Source: Paratrimastix pyriformis (Eukaryota; Preaxostyla; Paratrimastigidae). From it: DNA of 64,000 nucleotides. The notes under the pieces are model-generated. The model worked only from the letters and a program-made list of their open reading frames with translations, was not told where the DNA came from and did not search any database. Shown piece after piece: positions 58,244 to 64,000 of the stretch. The number at the start of each line of letters is the position of its first letter. Within the stretch, counting starts at the first letter, position 1. The stretch spans positions 310,001 to 374,000 of the forward strand of contig JAPMOS010000016.1 of assembly GCA_027972325.1 (NCBI GenBank), written 5' to 3'. The translations under genes were made by a program, and so were the position numbers.

Positions 58244-61200
58244 ATGTTGGCTCGCCGGCTGTATGGCCCGGACTGGCTCGTAACGGTTCCACCCGATGAG
58301 CAGGACGATCTGTTTAAGGAGAAGACTCTTCGGCTCACCAAGGAGGATATTGGTTGGATTGAAGGTTTTGAGGCCATGGTCGACTTGAGGTTCCTTTATT
58401 TGCACCAGGTTCGTGAGCTGTGCAGACGGGGGCGATCTCACCACACTGGCTTCATGCTGTTCCGCAGAATCTCATCGAAAAGATCGAGAATCTGGAGTTT
58501 CAGCCTCACATCAAGTTTCTTACGTTGAATAACAATCGGATTCGTGTGATCGAGGGGCTGAGCCATCTCACCGAGCTGGTCTTCCTCGACCTCTCGGACA
58601 ACCTGATCGAGGAGAATGCCCCTGGTCTGCTCCGCTCCCACACAGACTCAAGTTGAGACTATGGATGGCTCTCGCGCATAGAGGAGCTTCCAAAGAGCCT
58701 CCGGTATCTCAACATTGCCGGAAACCCTTTTTCCGGACGCCCGACCACCCGGGGTGAGGTCCGCCCTCCTCCCACCCTGCTCGCACCATCACATTTGTGT
58801 GTAGTTGATCGGAGCTCTGCCACACCTTCGAGACATCGACCAAGTGGCTGTCACCCCGGAGGAGCGCAAGAAATACCGTCCCGCGTCCGTCTCCGATCCC
58901 CCGCCTGCCCTTTTGGCTCATTTTTCGACTCGCGCCTCCCCACAGGGGCACCGAGGGTGACGACGACGCTGACGAAGAGATTGAGGAGGAGGGCGAAGAG
59001 GGAGAGGAAGACGAGGAAGAAGAAGGGGAGGAGGAAGAGGTCTCCTCATCCGGGGCAGCAGCTGCCCCCTCGGCTGCCCCCCTGCCTCTGGATGCCCCAT
59101 CGCCCACCGTGCCTGATGACACGGGCTCCCTGGCCCACGGGGCCCAGCTGGCCGCAGAGCAGGCGCATGACCTCGACCGCATCGCCCAGGCCGCAGCCGC
59201 AACCCCCAGCCCGGCTCCCGCGACCGCGACCGCCACCCCGCTTCCGGCCGACAGTGCCCTGGCAGTGGTGGTCGCTGGACCCACTGCGGCTCCCGCCCCG
59301 CCACAGCGGACCAGGCCGTCGGTCCGCCGGCTGCCGCTCGCCACCGGGCGCACCGCCGCGTCGGCCGCCGCTGCTGCTGCGGGTCCCCAGAAGAAGAAGA
59401 AGAAGAAGAAGTCGGCCGGGGCGGGGGCGGGTCCCTCCAGGGCAGCGGAGGTCATATTGACCGGGTTGGAGCACCCGGCCCTGGCCAGGATCCCCGTGGG
59501 GGAGGAAGACCCGGCCTTTGTGGAGATGGTGAAGAACGTCCTCGGTCAGTCCCTCCCCTCCCTCCGCCCATATGCCCCATGTAACCATATGCCCCCCACC
59601 CTCCTCCCATTTAGGTCATGCCCCCGTCACAGCCCGTGGCGGCACGGCTGCCTCGCTGCGGCAAGATATGATGGTCCGCCGCCACGCGCACGCACAACAA
59701 CCACCATCGCCTTCACCGCCGCCTGGGGTTGGTCTGGTGGGACTTTTTTTGACCGGTTTTTTTTGTGTCGGTGGTGTTGCTGTTGATGTCGATTCTGGTG
59801 TGGGTGCGGGTGTGGGTGCGGGGGTGCAGCAACTGCTGACCAAGAAGCAGATGGCTCAGATGATCCAGCAGAACATCGACGCTGTCGAGCGGGTCCGACC
59901 CCCTCCCTGCTTCCCGCCCGCCCGCCCGCCCGCCCGCCCTCCTCTCTCCCGCCACCGCCACCCACCACCTACCACCCACCCACCACCCCAGTGAGCGTAG
60001 GTCTCTGCCTGTCTCACCATCTCGCCCCATCCCCTCAGATTCGGGAGGAGTGGAAGGCCTTCAAGACCGAGCGGCAGGAGGAGCGACGCCTCCGGCGGGA
60101 GAAGGTCTGCATGCCCCGCCCCATACGCGCATGAGTCTGCCTGTACCCAACACCGGTTCGCCCAAGACAGACAGACACACAGGCATATGCAGACACAGAC
60201 GGACACACTGACGCATCGCACGTGCCAACATGCTTCTGGCCACCCTTCGCTGGGCAGTTTGTGGCGGCGGAAGGGCAGCGGGCGCAGGAGCTGCGCGAGC
60301 AGGCCGAGCAGGACGCTCAGGCGCACATGCGGGCCATGCCCCACATGGACGAGGCCCTCGCCGCCCACAAGGCCAGGGTCCGCAAGGCCGCCCTCCCCCG
60401 CGAGCATGCGCGCACATACAGGCACCTTTCCTCTGGCGTGTCCCTATTTTGATGGTGGTGGCTGACATGATGATCGGGAAGGATTCGCTTGGTTGAGGCG
60501 AAGGCCGGAGAGGGGGCAGTGGCAATGCACATGACAGGAGCGTCACGGTGACGGGCGGCGATGCGTGGGGGGGGTCTTCACCTTCACCTCACCAGCACCA
60601 ATGGAACAGACATGTGATGATGACGTCCGCCCTCTGTGCGCACGCACCATTCGCATTCCTTGGGTCAGATGGATGCGCTCCGTGCGGAGGCCCTGCGCCG
60701 ATTCGAGGCCGCCCAGAGCCAGCTGGCCGCCCAGGTGGAGCGCGAGGAGGCCGCCCTCAAGGCCGGGCGCCCCATGCACCGGGAGATGTTCGCCGAGGAC
60801 CTCAGGGTCTGCATCCCCCCTGGTGCAGCTGGCTCGATGGAGGGGGATGATGTCCCCCCAGGGGGGGGGTCATATCGGCGGTCTGTGAAAGGGAAGCGAT
60901 TCATCCGCGTTCCCGCAGCCACAGAGCTTGGGCGCCATCATCATTGATATTCATCCCCTCGTCATCCCCACAGGACCTGGCCGCAGGGGACGCAGCCGGG
61001 AGCGAAGCGGCCACCCCGACCCCCACTCCGCCCAGCGAGACCGGCCCCGCCACGGCCGCCGCCGCCGCCGCCGCCGCAACCACCACCACACCCGCAGCAT
61101 CCACCCGCCCACCAGCCGCCGTCCGCCGCTCTGCTCCGCCCCGGGGCCGCCGGCAGCCCGATGAGATCGACCGGATCCTGGCCACCGTCGACGCGGTCCT

Positions 61201-62254
61201 GCGGGCGCCCAACCTCGAGGAGGCCGCCAAGGCCGCCGCCGGGCTGGAGGAGGGGCCCCCGCCGGCTGCGGATGCCGCCGAGCCCGAGGAGCAGGAGCAG
61301 CAGGGTGGGGAGGGGGCGATGGAGGAAGGCGGCGAGACTGCCGAGGGCGGCGGTGCGCCGCCACCATCAGACGAAGTGCCGGGGGCGGAGATGCACGCAG
61401 CAGCAGCGACGACAACAAAATCTGCCGCTGTGGTCGTCCCGACGGCGTCTGGCCAACGTGCCCCTCATGTCCCCGCCGCCCCGGGAGCGGCAGGCGCCGG
61501 CCGGGTCCCCACCCCCGGAGGCAGTCGCGTGCCCACCCCCGGAGGCAGTCGTGTGTCCACCCCCGGAGGCAGTCGTGTGTCCACCCCCGGAGGCAGTCGT
61601 GTGTCCACCCCCGGAGGCAGTCGGGTCCCCACCCCGACCAGCAGCCGATCCGCCAGCCGGGGCCCGACGCCCCCAGGCGCCCGGAAGCCCGTGGTGCCCT
61701 CCACCCCGCCGTCCCGCGCCGCCGCTCCTGCTGCGACGACCCGGGCCCTCGCCCCCATGCCCGCCATCCCCCGGTCGCCTGCGCGGCCGGCGAGCGGCGG
61801 CCCTCTTGCTGCCATCCCCAGGCCTGCTTCTGGTCCGGGAGCCAGGCCCGTTTCAGGCGCGGGCGTCGCCACACGCTCCGGGAATTCCACCCCGACGGCG
61901 ACGGGGACTCGGCCTGGTGTGGCGGCGACCCGACCCATCAGTGTCGGCCGGGCCCCAGGGGCAACATCTACTATTCCCGCCTCTCCCTCATCGCGACCCA
62001 GCAGCACATCCCGCGCAGCGGTGCGCCCGCCTTCTGGGGGCAAGCCATCAGTGGCTCGCTTGCCCACCCCGCCATCCGCCGCTGCTGCTGCGAGCAGACA
62101 GCCGACATCGGCCGTCCGACCTTCCTCAACAACACACACAGGGGCATCACGGGGAGCCACAATGCCCGGGAGCAAGGCTCCGGAGCCGGGCCATCAACAA
62201 GAGGCCCTTGACCTGAGTCTTGTGGGCCATTCAACCGCAACGCTTTCGAAATGA
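58244..62254 (+). CDS. LRRC46-like leucine-rich-repeat protein with long coiled-coil and Pro/Ser tail
   Basis: Likely cilium-related SDS22-type LRR protein. ATG at 58244 (MLARRLYGPDWLVTVPPDEQ). LRR block: DIGWIEGFEAMVDLRFLYLH, QNLIEKIENLEFQPHIKFLT, LNNNRIRVIEGLSHLTELVF, LDLSDNLIEENAPEELPKSL, RYLNIAGNPFSGRP and LIGALPHLRDIDQVAVTPEE. This matches LRRC46 in spacing. It is followed by an acidic tract, a Lys run, PAFVEMVKNVLG, QLLTKKQMAQMIQQNIDAVE, IREEWKAFKTERQEERRLRR, GQRAQELREQAEQDAQAHMR and QMDALRAEALRRFEAAQSQL (coiled coils on separate exons). A large last exon (from about 60976) holds PDEIDRILATVDAVLRAPN, a 24-nt repeat encoding VSTPGGSR / VPTPGGSR six times, and a Ser/Pro/Arg-rich tail to a stop at 62252-62254. 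The LRR assignment is firm. That all exons belong to one gene is inferred from strand and composition. Confidence 0.75.
61505..61640 (+). repeat. 24-bp coding repeat (VSTPGGSR units)
   Basis: Six nearly perfect copies of GTGTCCACCCCCGGAGGCAG plus TCGT. In frame, they encode SR-x-TPGG-type motifs that look like proline-directed kinase sites and are typical of microtubule-binding disordered tails. Confidence 0.9.
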
Positions 62255-62450
62255 TCAGTGGCGGATATTTTCGGATTGCGCTTTTCGTGGTAAGAATTTG
62301 CGGCAGAAGTTGCGGTTACAGTTTCAAGTGAAGCCAGCGCAGAATGAAATTCGAGAAGAATGGTCCTTTAAAAAAAGGACATTTTGGGGAAGGGGTTGAA
62401 GGGAGAAGAGAGATCAGCGAGGAGCGGATGCACCGCACACCTCGGCGCGT

Positions 62451-62834
62451 TTAGGCGTTGCTGGTGTACTTGGTGACGGCCTTGGTGCCCTCAGAGACGG
62501 CATGCTTGGCCAGCTCACCAGGAAGAAGAAGGCGAACAGCAGTCTGAATCTCGCGAGAGGTCAGAGTGTGGCGCTTGTTGTAGCGGGCGAGACGAGAGGC
62601 CTCAACAGCAATGCGCTCGAAGATATCGTTGATGAACGAGTTCATGATGGCCATGGCGCGGTTCGAGATACCAGTCTCAGGGTGAACCTGCTTCAGAACC
62701 TTGTAGATGTAGCTGGAGTAGGTCTCATGGCGCTTCTTCTTGCGCTTCTTCTTCTCCTCCTCGGACTTGGGAACGTCCTTCGCGGGGGGGGCCTCAGTGG
62801 CAGGGGACTTCTCAGCAGCCTGGGGTTCCGACAT
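62451..62834 (-). CDS. H2B: Histone H2B
   Basis: Core histone, 127 residues, intronless as usual. The N-terminal tail [20 protein letters not shown] is followed by the basic patch [20 protein letters not shown] and the histone fold [80 protein letters not shown]. The C-terminal Lys in AVTKYTS is the conserved ubiquitination site. The tail is more acidic at its very start than animal H2B. ATG at 62834-62832, stop at 62451-62453. Confidence 0.98.
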   Translation of the reverse strand: MSEPQAAEKSPATEAPPAKDVPKSEEEKKKRKKKRHETYSSYIYKVLKQVHPETGISNRAMAIMNSFINDIFERIAVEASRLARYNKRHTLTSREIQTAVRLLLPGELAKHAVSEGTKAVTKYTSNA

Positions 62835-63192
62835 TAGTGGTGGTGTTCCGAAGAATCAGGTGATGGTACCTGAAAAATCGCAAATCCTTATATATGACCA
62901 CAAAGGGCGCGGTCGGGAGCGAGCCGCGGCGGTCATACTCACTAATCTGGGTCCTTCGCCTTTTCTGTTTGCGACTCTGTTTCGTCTCTGACCTTCGATA
63001 CTCTTTTCTTTACGGTTTACCCGCATTATCTGGACCTGGATGGAAGGTATTCAGAAAAAGACTTGCCCTGCCATCGAATTCTTTGGAATCAACGAAATAC
63101 GAAAAAAAGGAAGCTTCAAGACTCCGCTCGAGTCTTGTTAATCACCGAGTGTTCGGCGAAGATCAGTTGCCTGAGGAGTTGGCAGCCACTGC
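62835..63192. other. Intergenic between HGH1 3' end and H2B
   Basis: 358 bp, AT-richer, holding the H2B TATA box and presumably the HGH1 terminator; both genes are on the minus strand. No further gene seen. Confidence 0.5.
62888..62894 (-). promoter_or_regulatory. TATA box of the H2B gene
   Basis: Minus-strand TATATAA, 54 bp upstream of the H2B ATG. It is the clearest core-promoter element in the window. Confidence 0.55.
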
Positions 63193-64000
63193 TCATTCAA
63201 CATCATCAGTGGAAGATTTCCTTTCTGGGGCCGGGGCAGTGGGGGCCGCTGGGGGAAGACTGGGCAAGCCCAAAGGCACTGGAGCCACTGTGGGTGTATC
63301 GGAGATGTGCACATCAATCTTGATCTTGGCCCGCTCGCTGGATGGGAGCAAGATTCCGCCCGTCGAGGTGACCGTCATGGCGTTCGGGTCGACAGGGCCC
63401 ACAGGTTCGGCGGGCGGGATTCGGTCCAACTTGGGCTGCTTGGCGGGCAGAGAGGCCAAGATCGCGGCCTCCTCGGCCTCCTCCGGCGTTGGGGCGGGGG
63501 CGGCTGCGGCCCCGGGAGGCAGAGGCGGCGGCGGGTTGGCGGCCGCGGCGGCCTCGAGTGCCCGCTGCCTGGCGCGCTCCTCCTCAGCCTCCTGCTGGAT
63601 GGCCGCGATCTCGGCGAGCTCCTCGTCGGTGACCATCTCCCCGGGGGCCCCGCTGGCCGTGAGGGCCGGCTTGGGGCTGGTCTCGTCCCGGATCAGCATC
63701 TCGACAATCCGATAGATCTGGTCGCCCACATCCTCGATCGGCTCCCACTTGTGGTACTCGCGCAGGACGGGGTAGTACCACGAGCGGGCACGCATGTCCT
63801 CGCGGCCACGCCGGGTGGAGGTGAGCAGGACCAGGGACTGGACCAGCAGCATGCGGATCTGGGGGTCGATCTCGCGCAGGGCGGCGGAGACCACCGACGT
63901 GCTGCCCGCGGGGCGCCGGGAGGGCATGATCCGGGTCAGCAGGGGCGCCGGCAGGCCGTTCAGCTCGCCCGGGCGGTACTCACCCGCGCCTGTTGATGTG
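63193..64000 (-). CDS. HGH1: HGH1-type protein (eEF2-folding cochaperone), C-terminal part
   Basis: ARM-repeat cochaperone that in yeast helps TRiC/CCT fold eEF2. The visible C-terminal third reads GEYRPGELNGLPAPLLTRIM, EIDPQIRMLLVQSLVLLTST, RRGREDMRARSWYYPVLREY and HKWEPIEDVGDQIYRIVEML ending IRDE, which is the conserved C-terminal block of the family (LL-x-T-x-x-GR, lR-x-x-x-vY-x-ilRe-hk, v-x-LIrDE). After it comes an unusual extra tail of about 130 residues: a coiled coil (DEELAEIAAIQQEAEEERAR), Pro/Ala text and TSTGGILLPSSERAKIKIDV, ending SSTDDVE. The 5' end is beyond the window; the region from about 63927 to 64000 is open in frame. Confidence 0.85.
   Translation of the reverse strand, partial: TSTGAGEYRPGELNGLPAPLLTRIMPSRRPAGSTSVVSAALREIDPQIRMLLVQSLVLLTSTRRGREDMRARSWYYPVLREYHKWEPIEDVGDQIYRIVEMLIRDETSPKPALTASGAPGEMVTDEELAEIAAIQQEAEEERARQRALEAAAAANPPPPLPPGAAAAPAPTPEEAEEAAILASLPAKQPKLDRIPPAEPVGPVDPNAMTVTSTGGILLPSSERAKIKIDVHISDTPTVAPVPLGLPSLPPAAPTAPAPERKSSTDDVE

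Overview
The window is GC-rich nuclear DNA of a unicellular eukaryote. It carries spliced genes for cytosolic translation, DNA replication, chromatin and RNA decay (ribosomal protein uL14, cysteinyl-tRNA synthetase, POLD2, histone H2B, Dicer-type helicase, RNB exonuclease). Introns are numerous, often only 40-85 nt, and unusually often begin GTCTG. Longer introns are packed with microsatellites and poly-C tracts. A YjjI-type glycyl-radical enzyme is oxygen-sensitive chemistry, so an anaerobic or microaerophilic protist is likely. A GC-rich free-living metamonad such as Paratrimastix would fit, but that assignment is inference.

Layout. 1-2.4 kb (-): 5' part of a Dicer-type helicase. 2.5-14.2 kb (-): a very large DIS3L2/SSD1-type RNB exoribonuclease with two cold-shock cassettes. 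14.6-16.4 kb (-): polytopic membrane protein with a signal peptide and ectodomain. 16.8-17.6 kb (+): Pro/Gly/Met-rich protein. 17.8-20 kb (-): coiled-coil, Lys/Ser/Asp-rich protein. 20-22.8 kb: ATC microsatellite, ~980-bp foldback palindrome and a tandem satellite. 22.9-24.5 kb (-): DEDDy 3'-5' exonuclease. 24.5-25.9 kb (+): thiamine pyrophosphokinase. 26.1-27.4 kb (-): helical-repeat protein. 27.5-28.0 kb (+): small protein. 28.4-31.2 kb (-): unrecognised Pro-rich protein. 31.7-33.6 kb (+): RCC1-type protein. 33.8-34.5 kb (+): RPL23.

34.5-38.4 kb is a repeat-dominated gap with a ~690-bp AC tract, a 290-bp tandem duplication and a uridine-phosphorylase-like fragment. 38.5-41.0 kb (-): armadillo-type protein with 11-12 near-identical repeats. 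41.5-43.3 kb (-): decayed LINE. 43.4-46.9 kb (-): cysteinyl-tRNA synthetase. 47.2-47.8 kb (-): small coiled-coil protein. 47.9-50.4 kb (+): YjjI-type glycyl-radical enzyme. 50.8-53.0 kb (-): F-box/LRR protein. 53.3-55.5 kb (-): double cyclic-nucleotide-binding protein. 55.6-58.0 kb (+): POLD2. 58.2-62.3 kb (+): LRRC46-like protein. 62.5-62.8 kb (-): H2B. 63.2 kb to the end (-): HGH1, 5' end outside the window.

Functional links. Three RNA-turnover proteins (Dicer-type helicase, RNB exonuclease, DEDDy exonuclease) lie within 25 kb of each other, next to a hairpin-forming palindrome. Many gene pairs are divergent with about 80-130 bp between start codons. Exon boundaries below were assigned by eye from reading frame, protein-family match and GT/AG signals. 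Gene spans are therefore firmer than individual splice sites.
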